In this document: positions 1 through 9,300 of the stretch, one piece after another
Position numbering within the stretch: position 1 is the stretch's first letter
Layout: the number at the start of each line of letters is the position of its first letter
DNA from: Noviherbaspirillum cavernae
GTDB lineage: Bacteria > Pseudomonadota > Gammaproteobacteria > Burkholderiales > Burkholderiaceae_D
NCBI RefSeq assembly: GCF_003590875.1
Contig: NZ_QYUN01000003.1
Span: 372,001-436,000 of the forward strand
Length of the DNA stretch: 64,000 bases
Reading direction: 5' to 3'
Position numbers and translations under genes: made by a program
Notes under the pieces: model-generated
Databases searched by the model: none
The model's input: the letters and a program-made list of their open reading frames with translations, nothing else
What the model was told of the DNA's origin: nothing

Positions 1-819
1 GACGAACTGCTGCTGCCGCCGGGCTCGCGCTCGGAGGTGTTGATCCAGGGCGCGGCGCAGGGAACCTATTTGCTGCGCGCGCTGGCGTTCGACACCGGCC
101 CGGCGGGCGACAGCTACCCTGAGGCGACGCTGGCCACGCTGGTGTCGCAGGGCCAGGCGCAAACGCCGATCGCGCTGCCCACCGCCCTGCCGGCGGTCGA
201 GGACTTGCGCACCCTGCCGGTGGCGCGCAGACGCACGATCACCTTCGTCGAAGACACTGCCAACAACACCTTCTTCATCGACTCGGGCAACGGGCCACTG
301 ATGTTCGACGCGAACCGCATCGACTCGACTATCCCCTCCGGCACGGTCGAGGAATGGACCGTTCTCAACGCGACGCCGGAGCTGCATGTCTTCCACATCC
401 ACCAGACCGATTTCCAGGTCACCGAAATCAACGGCGTCGCCCAACCCTTCGTCGGCCACCAGGACAACATCAACGTGTCATACCAGCCCGACGCATCGTC
501 AGCGCCGGGGCAGGTCAAGCTGCTGATCGACTTCCGCAACCCGCTGATCGTCGGCAAGTTCGTCTACCACTGCCACATCCTCGAACACGAGGACGGCGGC
601 ATGATGGCCGTGGCCGAAGTGGTGAAGCCTGCAATGGCGGCTGCGGCGCAGTTCGGCGCCACGCTGGTGAAGGCCGTCAACAGGACGCTCGGCCGTAGCG
701 CCGAACGCGGCAACGCCGACGAGGCGGCCCGCATCGAGCAGACCTTGAGCGCGGTACAGGCGGGCAGCTACTGCCGGACCGAAGAGCCAAGGGCTGCATC
801 GCAGGACGCAACGCGATGA
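1..819 (+). CDS. Multicopper oxidase, C-terminal part (gene begins before the window)
   Basis: The reading frame is open from the first base, so only the last ~272 residues are seen. The third cupredoxin domain is clear. It has the type-1/trinuclear copper motif HVFHIHQTDF (near nt 385-415) and the C-terminal HCHILEHEDGGMM (near nt 570-605), whose Cys and flanking His residues are the type-1/type-3 copper ligands and whose Met is the likely axial ligand. Such enzymes oxidise a substrate (Cu(I), Mn(II), phenolics) with reduction of O2 to water, normally in the periplasm. About 65 residues follow the last copper motif, Ala/Arg-rich and without visible structure. The next gene, an exported M23 peptidase, starts 58 bp downstream on the same strand. 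The substrate cannot be told from the C-terminal domain alone. GTG at nt 37 is internal and should not be taken as the start. Confidence 0.9.
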   Translation, partial: DELLLPPGSRSEVLIQGAAQGTYLLRALAFDTGPAGDSYPEATLATLVSQGQAQTPIALPTALPAVEDLRTLPVARRRTITFVEDTANNTFFIDSGNGPLMFDANRIDSTIPSGTVEEWTVLNATPELHVFHIHQTDFQVTEINGVAQPFVGHQDNINVSYQPDASSAPGQVKLLIDFRNPLIVGKFVYHCHILEHEDGGMMAVAEVVKPAMAAAAQFGATLVKAVNRTLGRSAERGNADEAARIEQTLSAVQAGSYCRTEEPRAASQDATR

Positions 820-877
820 ATAGCGGAGCAAGGCGTTGCAGCAGCATCGCCGCGAAACGAGCCGTCGGCGGGAAACC

Positions 878-2059
878 ATGAGCGTGAACCCATCGGCTCG
901 CCGCCGGCTGACCCTTTTGTTCGCCGCCGCACTCGCTTGCTTGCCCGCGATTGCCGGGGAACGGGCTCCCGAACGCATCACGCCGCTGCTGCTGTCAATA
1001 CAGGTCGCGCCGATCCCGGTGGCCGGTTCGGATGGGCAGACCCATCTGGTCTATGAACTGTGGATCGACAACTTTTCGAGCGCCGAATCGGTGGTCGAGA
1101 AGATCGAGGTGCTGGCCGGCGACCGCGTGTTGCACACGCTCGATGGCGACGCCTTGGCCGGCCGGTTGCGTCCGGGCGGGCAGAATATCGCTGGAGCCTC
1201 GCTCGCCAAGAGCACGCTGAACTTTGCGGCCATGCACCTGAGCTTACCGCGTGGCGCCAACGTGCCGCGCCGGCTCAGTCACCGCGTGACTGGCAAGGTG
1301 CGGGCCGCGCCGCCTGGGCAGCAGCAGATTGTGCAAACCGGCGCCGAGGTCGCGGTCGAAAATCGTGAGGCGGTCGTGATCGGCCCGCCGCTGCGCGGCG
1401 AGCGCTATATCGCGGCCGATTCCTGCTGTGACGCAGTACGTCATACTCGCGCCGCATTGCCGGTGAACGGACGCATCCGCCTTGCGCAGCGCTTCGCCGT
1501 CGATTGGGAGCAACTCGACGCACAGGGGCGCATCTACAACGGCCCGCAGAAGACTCTCACGAGTTACACCATCTTCGGCCAGCCGGTGCTGGCAGTGGCC
1601 GATGCGCGCGTAGTGTCGGTGGTCGATGGCCTGCCCGAGCAGACTCCGGGCACCTATCCGGAAAACATTGCGATCGAAGACGCCGACGGCAACTCGGTGG
1701 TGCTCGACCTTGGCGGCGGGCGCCACGCGCTGTACGCGCACATGCAACCGGGCAGCATTGCAGTGAAGCCGGGCGAGCGGGTGCGGCGCGGTCAGGTGCT
1801 TGGCCGGGTCGGCAACAGCGGCAACTCGGTCGCGCCGCACCTGCACTTTCATGTGATGGACGGACCTTCGCCGCTGGACTCCAATGGCCTGCCGTACCGG
1901 ATCGATACGTTCTGGGTCAGCGGCAACGCACCCAGCACGGATGCGTTCGACGACGCCGAGGCCAAGGGTACGCCATTGGCGGTGATCCCGGTTACACCTC
2001 CGCGCCAGGTGAGCAGAAGCTTGCCGATGGACCAGTTGATTGTTCGCTTCGGCCCATGA
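878..2059 (+). CDS. Exported M23 (LytM-type) metallopeptidase
   Basis: 393 residues. I prefer the ATG at 878 because it is followed by a good Sec signal peptide (RRRLTLLFAAALACLPAIAG); an in-frame TTG lies 14 codons upstream. Residues ~25-165 form a beta-rich domain with no motif I recognise. The C-terminal ~190 residues are an M23/LytM domain: the typical HLHFHV motif lies at residues 321-326, YAHM at 286-289, and the stretch VKPGERVRRGQVLGRVGNSG resembles a biotinyl-like hairpin of the family. Candidate zinc ligands are H189 and D209 (RFAVDW) with the second His of HLHF. Enzymes of this fold cut peptidoglycan cross-bridges or act as amidase activators in the periplasm. A strong hairpin follows 44 bp after the stop. 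It could share a transcript with the multicopper oxidase upstream. Confidence 0.88.
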   Translation: MSVNPSARRRLTLLFAAALACLPAIAGERAPERITPLLLSIQVAPIPVAGSDGQTHLVYELWIDNFSSAESVVEKIEVLAGDRVLHTLDGDALAGRLRPGGQNIAGASLAKSTLNFAAMHLSLPRGANVPRRLSHRVTGKVRAAPPGQQQIVQTGAEVAVENREAVVIGPPLRGERYIAADSCCDAVRHTRAALPVNGRIRLAQRFAVDWEQLDAQGRIYNGPQKTLTSYTIFGQPVLAVADARVVSVVDGLPEQTPGTYPENIAIEDADGNSVVLDLGGGRHALYAHMQPGSIAVKPGERVRRGQVLGRVGNSGNSVAPHLHFHVMDGPSPLDSNGLPYRIDTFWVSGNAPSTDAFDDAEAKGTPLAVIPVTPPRQVSRSLPMDQLIVRFGP

Positions 2060-2102
2060 GGCGGGCTGCAACTATCACCGGAACTGCCGGCTGACGCCAC
2101 GC

Positions 2103-2129
2103 CGATGCAGCCGGACACCGGCTGCATCG
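2103..2129. terminator. 12-bp perfect hairpin between convergent genes
   Basis: CGATGCAGCCGG and CCGGCTGCATCG are perfect inverted arms around a 3-base loop (ACA). It lies between the stop of the M23 peptidase gene (2059) and the stop of the minus-strand small gene (2155). There is no T-run on either side, so it may be a Rho-assisted or bidirectional terminator rather than a classic intrinsic one. Confidence 0.6.
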
Positions 2130-2154
2130 AACGAAGTGCGACCGTCAACGTGCC

Positions 2155-2427
2155 TTACGTCGCTCGCGAAAAATCCGGTGTCAGCACGACAGCGGAACCT
2201 GTCTCCGCCGCGTCGCTCGCCGGTGGCGGCGTTTTGCGTGGCGACAATTGCTTGCTGCGCACTCGTCTGGCAAAGGCGGTAGTGAAGGCGGCATAGCCAT
2301 CGGCACCGGGTTTGATTCCTTCGCGCGCCGCCTTGATGACACCTGTCTCCAGCGTGTCGCCCAAATCGTACGCGAGGTCGCCCTTGTCCCACGCGGATTC
2401 GTCCCTGTATGCCAACTTCGGTTGCAT
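2155..2427 (-). CDS. Small hypothetical protein
   Basis: 90 residues from ATG 2427, which has a purine-rich Shine-Dalgarno (GAGGAAGAAG) directly upstream; a TTG four codons earlier is less likely. The protein is charged and soluble, begins MQPKLAYRDES, has no signal peptide or membrane segment, and ends in a Pro/Ala-rich tail. I do not recognise a family. The ribosome site, normal amino-acid composition and the hairpin that separates it from the convergent M23 gene support a real gene. It stands alone. Confidence 0.5.
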   Translation of the reverse strand: MQPKLAYRDESAWDKGDLAYDLGDTLETGVIKAAREGIKPGADGYAAFTTAFARRVRSKQLSPRKTPPPASDAAETGSAVVLTPDFSRAT

Positions 2428-2897
2428 CTTCTTCCTCAACTAGATCCGGCAGCATCACACCGATGAATGTCTGCCTGCCGCGATCAACTGTATATCCAGT
2501 TGGCGCGGGCGTTCAATCATTTGATCGCGCCGAAAGAAAAAATGTCAGGGACATGCAACAGCGATTATCAGGATGATATTGAATGCAGATCAGCGCCGCC
2601 AGTGCGGTGCGGAGCGGAGCACCGGCATCGCGCGCATCGTCCGTCTGCGCGACAGGACAGCAGCGAAACACCATGCTCCCGTTTCCGTTTTGCAGAGCGC
2701 GGAAGATTGCCGGAATGGCAGATCACTGCGGCACAGTGCATGACTTCGACCGAGTCCGGCATGCACTCAGCAAAGGCAAACGCATCGCGCTCCTGCGAAT
2801 CGCACGGCGGTAACAGTTTGTTACCTTGAATACTGTGCATTAACAGCAAGGCGGTCCGCTTTGTCATGTAATGTATTCAGGTCCTCTGGAGAACATC
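2428..2897. other. Intergenic stretch, no supported gene
   Basis: About 470 bp. Short open frames on both strands have arginine- and serine-rich shadow-like composition and no ribosome site, so I call none. The stretch must hold the start region of the minus-strand small gene and the promoter of the exported protein at 2898. The only clear structure is the dyad at 2809-2825. Confidence 0.5.
2809..2825. promoter_or_regulatory. Dyad GGTAACA-GTT-TGTTACC, likely operator
   Basis: Two perfect 7-bp inverted arms are separated by 3 bp and lie 72 bp upstream of the ATG of the small exported protein at 2898. The size and position fit a dimeric repressor or response-regulator site. The binding protein is unknown. 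Confidence 0.45.
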
Positions 2898-3275
2898 ATG
2901 AAAACAAGCACCGCTATCGCCGCCAGCCTGCTCGCAGGCATCACTCTGTTGTCCGCCGCCCCCGCCATGGCCCGTGGCGATGTGCAATGGTCGGTGACGG
3001 TCGGTTCTCCCGCATATCACGTGCCGCCCGCCGTCGTCTATGCACCGCCGCCTGTTGTGTACGCGCCGCCGCCGCGCGTCGTCTATGTGCAGCCGCAACC
3101 GGTCTATGTCCATCCTCAGCCGGTTTATCGTCCAGGTGTGGCGGTGGTCGAATACGGTTACCGCGAACGCGGCTGGCAGAGGCATCATCACGGCCGGGAC
3201 CACGATGGCCGCTACGAACGGCACTATCGTCAAGACCGCCACGATCGGCATGATCGCCGCGACTACCGCTATTGA
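2898..3275 (+). CDS. Small exported Pro/Tyr/His-rich protein
   Basis: 125 residues. ATG 2898 is chosen because the Sec signal peptide (MKTSTAIAASLLAGITLLSA..AMA) starts there and CTGGAGA lies just upstream. The mature part has three sections: ~20 ordinary residues, a low-complexity stretch of repeated VVYAPPP/VVYVQPQPVYVHPQP units (residues ~40-75), and a His/Arg/Asp-rich tail (RHHHGRDHDGRYERHYRQDRH). Proteins of this kind are common in Burkholderiales and are often named only as exported or YXWGXW-like; the function is not known to me. The His-rich tail could bind metal, and a multicopper oxidase lies 2 kb upstream, but that link is a guess. Its stop overlaps the convergent lipase gene by 7 bp. 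Confidence 0.75.
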   Translation: MKTSTAIAASLLAGITLLSAAPAMARGDVQWSVTVGSPAYHVPPAVVYAPPPVVYAPPPRVVYVQPQPVYVHPQPVYRPGVAVVEYGYRERGWQRHHHGRDHDGRYERHYRQDRHDRHDRRDYRY

Positions 3276-4294
3276 GTGATGCTTGAAACACCCGGGATAG
3301 TCAGCACGGCTGTCTCGGAAGGCACGCCGTAAAGGCCGCGCAGCAATGCCTGCAGCGCCATCTTCCGTTCCGGCGCGGTCGCTTCCAGCACGCCATTCTG
3401 CTGCAGCAGCGCGACCAGCTTGAGCGGCGCGGTGTCGGCGTCGCCGATGATCTCCACATGCCCCGCCTTGATTGCCACGACCCTGGTGTTGCGCGCCTGC
3501 TCGATTCCCACGTTGCTTTGCTCATCGAGACTGAATACGTAGTCGTGCTTCACGCACTCGCCTTTCAATGCCATGCGGCACGCTCCGCGTTCATCCGTAT
3601 CGATCTTCAGGTAATCGCGCACCTGCGCGATCAGCGGGCCGGGATGCCGGATGAAATCGGAATCAGGCACGATCTCAAACCACTTGTCGCCCGAGATCAG
3701 GATGCATATCGGCACAACGAGTCCGAGCGTCAGCACGCGGACCGCCGGCTCGGTGCATTGCTGCGCCGCGTGTATGCCCGAGAACGGGCCGGACACCGTC
3801 ACCAGGCGCAGCGCGATATCGGTGTTGCGAATCGGCGCGGGGAGGTCGGCCACCAGCGATTTGCGCGCGATCAGCGCCCCCTGGCTGTGACCGATGACGG
3901 TGACATGCTTGTCGCTCATGTTTGCCGCGAGGCTGCCGAGCGCGGCTGCAAGTTGTCCGGCACTGATCACCAGGCTGTCGCGGTCGTTGTAGCTGAAGCA
4001 TGCGGTCTGCTGGCCGTGCAAGGCGAATACCTGCGCCAATCCGCGAAACCCGCCGGACGTGCCGAGCCAGCCGTGGACGAACACGGTGACCGGCTGCTGC
4101 GAGTTCAGGTGCAGAGTGCGATCCGGATTGTCGGTGCAGGGGCCGAGCCCCGGTATGCGCAGCGCGACATCGGGTGCCAGCAGATTGCCGGCGGCGAAGC
4201 GGTCGCGCTCGGGCTCGGCGGAAATCGGCGTGGCGCATGCGACGAGCAGCGTTAGCAACGCAATCATCGCCGACATGCAGAACCATCGCTTCAT
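3269..4294 (-). CDS. Lipoprotein alpha/beta hydrolase (lipase-like)
   Basis: 341 residues from ATG 4294, where GGGAG lies upstream and the protein begins with a lipoprotein signal: MKRWF..IALLTLLVAC, with Cys20 as the lipidation site. An in-frame start 15 codons earlier would bury this signal. The fold is alpha/beta hydrolase: VFVHGW (~residues 71-76) is the oxyanion region and GHSQG (135-139) holds the nucleophile Ser137. The sequence FSGIHAAQQC is typical of the lipase/PGAP1-like group. It probably acts on lipids or esters on the periplasmic face of a membrane. The gene lies downstream of the giant-adhesin operon on the same strand, but 510 bp with hairpins and a tetranucleotide repeat separate them, so co-transcription is uncertain. 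Confidence 0.8.
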   Translation of the reverse strand: MKRWFCMSAMIALLTLLVACATPISAEPERDRFAAGNLLAPDVALRIPGLGPCTDNPDRTLHLNSQQPVTVFVHGWLGTSGGFRGLAQVFALHGQQTACFSYNDRDSLVISAGQLAAALGSLAANMSDKHVTVIGHSQGALIARKSLVADLPAPIRNTDIALRLVTVSGPFSGIHAAQQCTEPAVRVLTLGLVVPICILISGDKWFEIVPDSDFIRHPGPLIAQVRDYLKIDTDERGACRMALKGECVKHDYVFSLDEQSNVGIEQARNTRVVAIKAGHVEIIGDADTAPLKLVALLQQNGVLEATAPERKMALQALLRGLYGVPSETAVLTIPGVSSITQ

Positions 4295-4674
4295 GCACGA
4301 CTCCCGGACTGGGGGACGACAGGCGGAATCGACCCGCAAGCGCGCGCAGTGCTCGCGTGACGTGCCGCAATCCAGGCGAGGAAGTGCAACAGTCCATCGC
4401 GCAACTTCGCGTCGCCGCTGCGCTTGTCAATTGACGCGCGGGATGTCCTGGACGCCGGCGACGCTGCATGTCGAATGACGCTCCAGGTAACTTACGGTAG
4501 CAAGACGCGAGCGAGACGGAATTATTCTGGATCAAGGGTGGCGCGCGTACTGCGGAGAATCGCTGGCGGCAACAGCGCCGTGGCCGCGCTGGATTGGCAG
4601 CAACGGCAGCGGCGGCCGCCTCGCCGTTTGACAGCGAGGCGTGGAATGTTCACTCGATTCGTTCATGCACGCAC

Positions 4675-4746
<72 letters not shown>

Positions 4747-4752
4747 CGAGTC

Positions 4753-4794
4753 ATTCCGCGAGGAATGTCATGCACCGCATGGCGATGGCATGAC
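4753..4794 (-). terminator. Two small hairpins after the cyclase gene
   Basis: ATTCC-GCGA-GGAAT (4753-4766) and GTCATGC-N14-GCATGAC (4767-4794) lie 10-50 bp beyond the stop codon of the GGDEF gene. Neither has a T-run. They could be the end of the large operon, but the support is only positional. Confidence 0.35.
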
Positions 4795-4804
4795 AGGGAA
4801 CGGC

Positions 4805-6382
4805 TCAGTGGGCAGCGGCAGCTGCCGGCAAGGGTTGCGGGGGCGGTTCCCCGTACGAGAGCGTCTCGCCCGTGACGCTTGCCACGCGATTGCGTCCGCT
4901 CTTCTTGGCGGCATACAGTGCCTCGTCGGCCAGCTCGATCAGCCGCGACAGCGATGAACATGTCCGGTCGTGCGACAGCACGGCAAAACCGAAACTCGAC
5001 GTGATCCGCAAGCCTTCGACCGAACGCACGCCGGGCCCGCACTCGGTGTCGATGCGCGCGCGCGTGCGCTCCGCAATTTCCCTGCCGATGCGTTCGTCGA
5101 TGCCGGCGACAACAATGCAGAATTCCTCGCCGCCATAGCGGCACAACAAGTCCGCATCGCGCAGCGAACGTCCCAGCGCGCCCGCGACCTGCTGGATGAC
5201 CAGATCGCCGACCGCGTGCCCGTAGCGGTCGTTGAATGACTTGAAGAAATCGATGTCGGCCATGATGCAGATCAGCTCGCCGCCGCCGGCGACGGCTTTC
5301 TGGAACAGCGGTTCCGCACGCGCAAAGAAGGCGCGGCGATTCAGGCAGCCCGTCAGCGGATCGAAGTTGGCCAGTTTTTGCAGCTCATCGTTCTGCTCCT
5401 GGATCTTGTCCCTGGATAGTTCAAGGTCGTTCAGCGTCCGTTGCAGCCTGGCATTGGCGTCGCTCAGTTGCGTGACGTCGTCGAAGGAGACGAGGCAGCC
5501 GCGCGCCGCACCTGCGCCGTCGTTGATCGCGGAGCAATTCATGCGCAGCTCGCGCGCACTTCCGTCCGGCAACGTGACGGTCAGCTCCTTGCCCTGGATC
5601 GTCTGGTTCGAACGCAGCACGAGGTCCCACGGATGGCGCATCGCCACGGCGCCGCGGGACAGACCGGCGATCAGCCAGCCGATCCCGGTGATGGGCGCAC
5701 CCTCGATCCGCTCCTGACCGCCCGCGTTCATCTGCAGAAACACGGCGTTGGCGAGCATGATCCGGCCCTTGCCGTCGAGGATGAGGACGCCTTCGGTCAA
5801 GGTGTCGAACGCCTTTCTCACCCGCTGCGGAACGGCTTGCGATGGATCGAGATAATTCAATGCGCGGCGCAGGTAAAAATAGACTCCCGCCAGACCGAAG
5901 CTGGACAGCAGCAGGATCACCAAGATGCTCGGTTGACGCAGCCAGCCCCAAAGCGTGTTGTAACCCGGATCGGTGAACGCCACTTCGATGTCGCCCCATC
6001 GTTTCTTGCCGGTGAATACCGGCACCACGACATGGGTCATCGTCGATTCTCCGGTCCACGAGGAGGTCCAGTGATCCTCATGTCCGCGGCTGGCGATGAC
6101 GAGACGATTGCCTTTCCTCACGCCGATCGAGCGGACATCGGGCGTGATGGCCGCCAGTTGATCAACGGTACTTTGCACGCTGGCCGCGTCTCCTGCGGCC
6201 AGCTTCGCATTGATCTGGCCGCCGAGCACCGTGCTGACCTGCCGGCGCACTTCGGCAAGCTGCTGGCGCTCGCTGGGCAGGATGTGCAGCAGCGCATCGA
6301 ATATCAGCAGCAGCGTCAGTATCAGGGACACGATGCCGATGCTCATGCGCAGGATCGGCCCGAATTGCAGCAGCTTTTTCAT
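4805..6382 (-). CDS. Membrane PAS-GGDEF diguanylate cyclase
   Basis: 525 residues. Segments in order: TM1 (~12-35), a periplasmic sensor region (~36-148), TM2 (~151-171), a PAS-like domain (~187-310), a short coiled coil, and a GGDEF domain (~338-500). The active-site motif is GGEEF (417-421), and RDAD (408-411) sits five residues ahead of it, which is the canonical RxxD inhibitory site for c-di-GMP. So the enzyme should be active and feedback-inhibited. Its ATG overlaps the TGA of the giant-protein gene (ATGA, 6379-6382), so it is translationally coupled to the adhesin and is the last gene of the operon. By analogy with LapD/LapA-type systems it may tune adhesin production or release, but no c-di-GMP receptor or LapG-like protease is visible here. 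Confidence 0.92.
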   Translation of the reverse strand: MKKLLQFGPILRMSIGIVSLILTLLLIFDALLHILPSERQQLAEVRRQVSTVLGGQINAKLAAGDAASVQSTVDQLAAITPDVRSIGVRKGNRLVIASRGHEDHWTSSWTGESTMTHVVVPVFTGKKRWGDIEVAFTDPGYNTLWGWLRQPSILVILLLSSFGLAGVYFYLRRALNYLDPSQAVPQRVRKAFDTLTEGVLILDGKGRIMLANAVFLQMNAGGQERIEGAPITGIGWLIAGLSRGAVAMRHPWDLVLRSNQTIQGKELTVTLPDGSARELRMNCSAINDGAGAARGCLVSFDDVTQLSDANARLQRTLNDLELSRDKIQEQNDELQKLANFDPLTGCLNRRAFFARAEPLFQKAVAGGGELICIMADIDFFKSFNDRYGHAVGDLVIQQVAGALGRSLRDADLLCRYGGEEFCIVVAGIDERIGREIAERTRARIDTECGPGVRSVEGLRITSSFGFAVLSHDRTCSSLSRLIELADEALYAAKKSGRNRVASVTGETLSYGEPPPQPLPAAAAAH

Positions 6383-9300
6383 CGGCGTCCTTCGTCAGAC
6401 CACATATCGGTATTTCCTTTCGCTTCGCTGAACATGTGGTCCGCGATATCCAGACCGTCGTCGCCCTCATTCTCCGGCGGGTCATCCGACGCGAGCAGAA
6501 CCGGCAGCGGATCGAGGCGCACCCACGCCGGCATGCTCGCCAGCAAGCTGGCCGCGAGCGCGCCTTTTCTGACAACCATCCAGACCGTGCCGAGCGTGGT
6601 CGCGGCGGCGGCGAGTTCGATTGTTTGCGGCGACACGACGCCGGTGTTGGTCTGCATGCCGTCCGCCAGCGATACGCGTCCGATCGCATTGTCGCCGTCA
6701 TCGCTGGCGCGAAGATCGGCATTCACGAGCAGGGCAAAACCGTTCTTCGCCGCCACGCGTTGCAGTGTGGCGAGGTGATCAAGACTGATGGCGACGGTAT
6801 GTTGCTCGGACAACAGCGACTCGCCATCGGATACGGGTTGCGATACCCGCACGGAAGACGGAGCCGGAGCGGAGTGATATGCAAGCTCGTTGCTGCCAGA
6901 CGGGTTGACGTTCGCATGCGACACCGTGCCGTCACCGGCTGCAGCGGCATTGGTGCTGCCTGTTTTTTCCGTGGTGGCAGCATCGTTGCGCTTGTCATCG
7001 ACCAGGTCAATTGCGGGCTTGTTTCCGTTGTTGTCCGGCGGCGTGGTGGCAGTCTCATCCTCAAGATCGGACGCATCCTTGATCTCGGCCACGTTGACTG
7101 TCATGGCGCGCGCAACGGGATCGAGATCGACGCCGCCGTCGGCCGTTCCGCCGTCGTCCTGCACCTGGAACGTGAAACTGGCATAGCCCGCGCCGCTGGC
7201 ATCCTTCACCGGCGTGAAGGTCAGCCTGCCGCCCTTGATGTCGGCCAGCGTGATGAAGTCGCCCGCATTGACCGCTACACCATTGAGCGTCAGCGTGCCG
7301 GCTTGCGGCAGGGTCGTGATCCTGATTGCCTGCAGCGCATGGCCGTCGGCGTCGGCAAAGCCGAAATCGGTGACCGTGAAGGTGTACGCAACATCCTCGC
7401 TGGTGGCGACCGTCCCGTCCGCGCCGGACGGCGCGTCGTTGACCGGCGTGACATTGATCGTCAGCGTGCGCGCGGTCGGGTCGAGATCGACGCCGCCGTT
7501 GAGCACATCGCCGTCGTCCTGCACCTGGAAGGTGAAGGAAGCGTAGTTCGCGCCGTGGGCGTTCGCGGCCGGCGTGAACTTCAGCTTGCCAGCCGCGATG
7601 TCCGCCGCCGTGATGACCTGGCCATTCGCGACAGCAAGTCCGTTCAATGTCAGCGTTCCGGTTCCCGGCACGTTCGTGATTCTGACCGCAAGCAATGCAT
7701 CCCCATCGGGGTCGGCGAAGCCGAAGTCGGCAACAGCAAACGTATAGCTGTTGTCTTCCAGAACGACGACCGTGTTGTCTGCACCCGCAGGCGCATGATT
7801 GATTTCGCGCACATCGATGGTGATGGTGCGCGGCGTCGGGTCGAGATCGATATCGCCGCCGGCCGTGCCGCCGTTGTCCTGCACCTGGAACGTGAAACCG
7901 GCGTAGCCCGCGCCATTGGCGTTGGCGACGGGTGTGAAAACCAGCTTTCCTGCAGCGATATCGGCGACATCGATGAATTGACCGGCCGTGACCGCAACAC
8001 CATTCAGCGTCAGGCTGCCGGCGGTGGGCAGCGTCGTGATCTTGATCGCCAGCAGGCCGTTGGCCGGACTGTCGCTGCTGTCGCTGAAGCCAAAGTCAGC
8101 CACGGTAAAAACATGGCTCATGTTTTCATATACCGTCACGACATTGCCGGTGCCGCTCGGGGCGTCGTTGACGCTGGCGACGTGGAAGGTGAAGCTGCGC
8201 GGAGTCGGATCGAGATCCACCCCGCCATTCAACGTGCCGCCGCTGTCCTGCACCTGGAAGGTGAACGATGCGTAGTTCGCGCCGTGGGCGTTGGCGGCCG
8301 GCGTGAACTTCAGCAGGCCGGCCGCGATGTCGGCCACGCTGATGACCTGGCCCGCGGTGACGGCGCTGCCGTTGAGCGTCAGGCTGCCGGCCGTGGGCAG
8401 GCTCGTGATCCGGACTGCCAGCAGGCTGTTGCCGTCGATGTCGGCAAAGCCGAAGTCGGCCGCCGTGAAGGTGTGCGTGCCATCCTCGTCGATCGTCAGC
8501 GTGTTGCCGGTGCCGCTCGGGGCGTCGTTCACCGCGGTGACGTGGAAGGTGACGCTGCGCGCGGTCGGGTCGAGATCGGCGCCCGGGGCGGTGCCGCCGT
8601 CGTCCCGCACCTGGAAGGTGAAGGATGCGTAGTTCGCGCCGTGGGCATTCGCGGCCGGCGTGAACTTCAGCAGGCCGGCCGCGATGTCGGCCGCGCTGAT
8701 GAACTGGCCCGCGGCGACGGCGCTGCCGTTCAGCGTCAGGCTGCCGGCCGTGGGCAGGCTCGTGATCTTCACCGACAGCAAGGCATTGCCGTCGATGTCG
8801 GCGAAGCCGAAGTCGGCCGCCGTGAAGATGTGCGTGCCATCCTCGTCGATCGTCAGCGTGTTGCCGGTGCCGCTCGGGGCGTCGTTCACCGCGGTGACGT
8901 GGAAGGTGACGCTGCGCGCGGTCGGGTCGAGATCGGCGCCCGGGGCGGTGCCGCCATTGTCCTGCACCTGGAAGGTGAAGGACGCGTAGTTCGCGCCGTG
9001 GGCATTCGCGGCCGGCGTGAACTTCAGCAGGCCGGCCGCGATGTCGGCCGCGCTGATGAACTGGCCCGCGGCGACGGCGCTGCCGTTGAGCGTCAGGCTG
9101 CCGGCCGTGGGCAGGCTCGTGATCTTCACCGACAGCAAGGCATTGCCGTCGATGTCGGCGAAGCCGAAGTCGGCCGCCGTGAAGGTGTGCGTGCCATCCT
9201 CGTCGATCGTCAGCGTGTTGCCGGTGCCGCTCGGGGCGTCGTTCACCGCGGTGACGTGGAAGGTGACGCTGCGCGCGGTCGGGTCGAGATCGGCGCCCGG

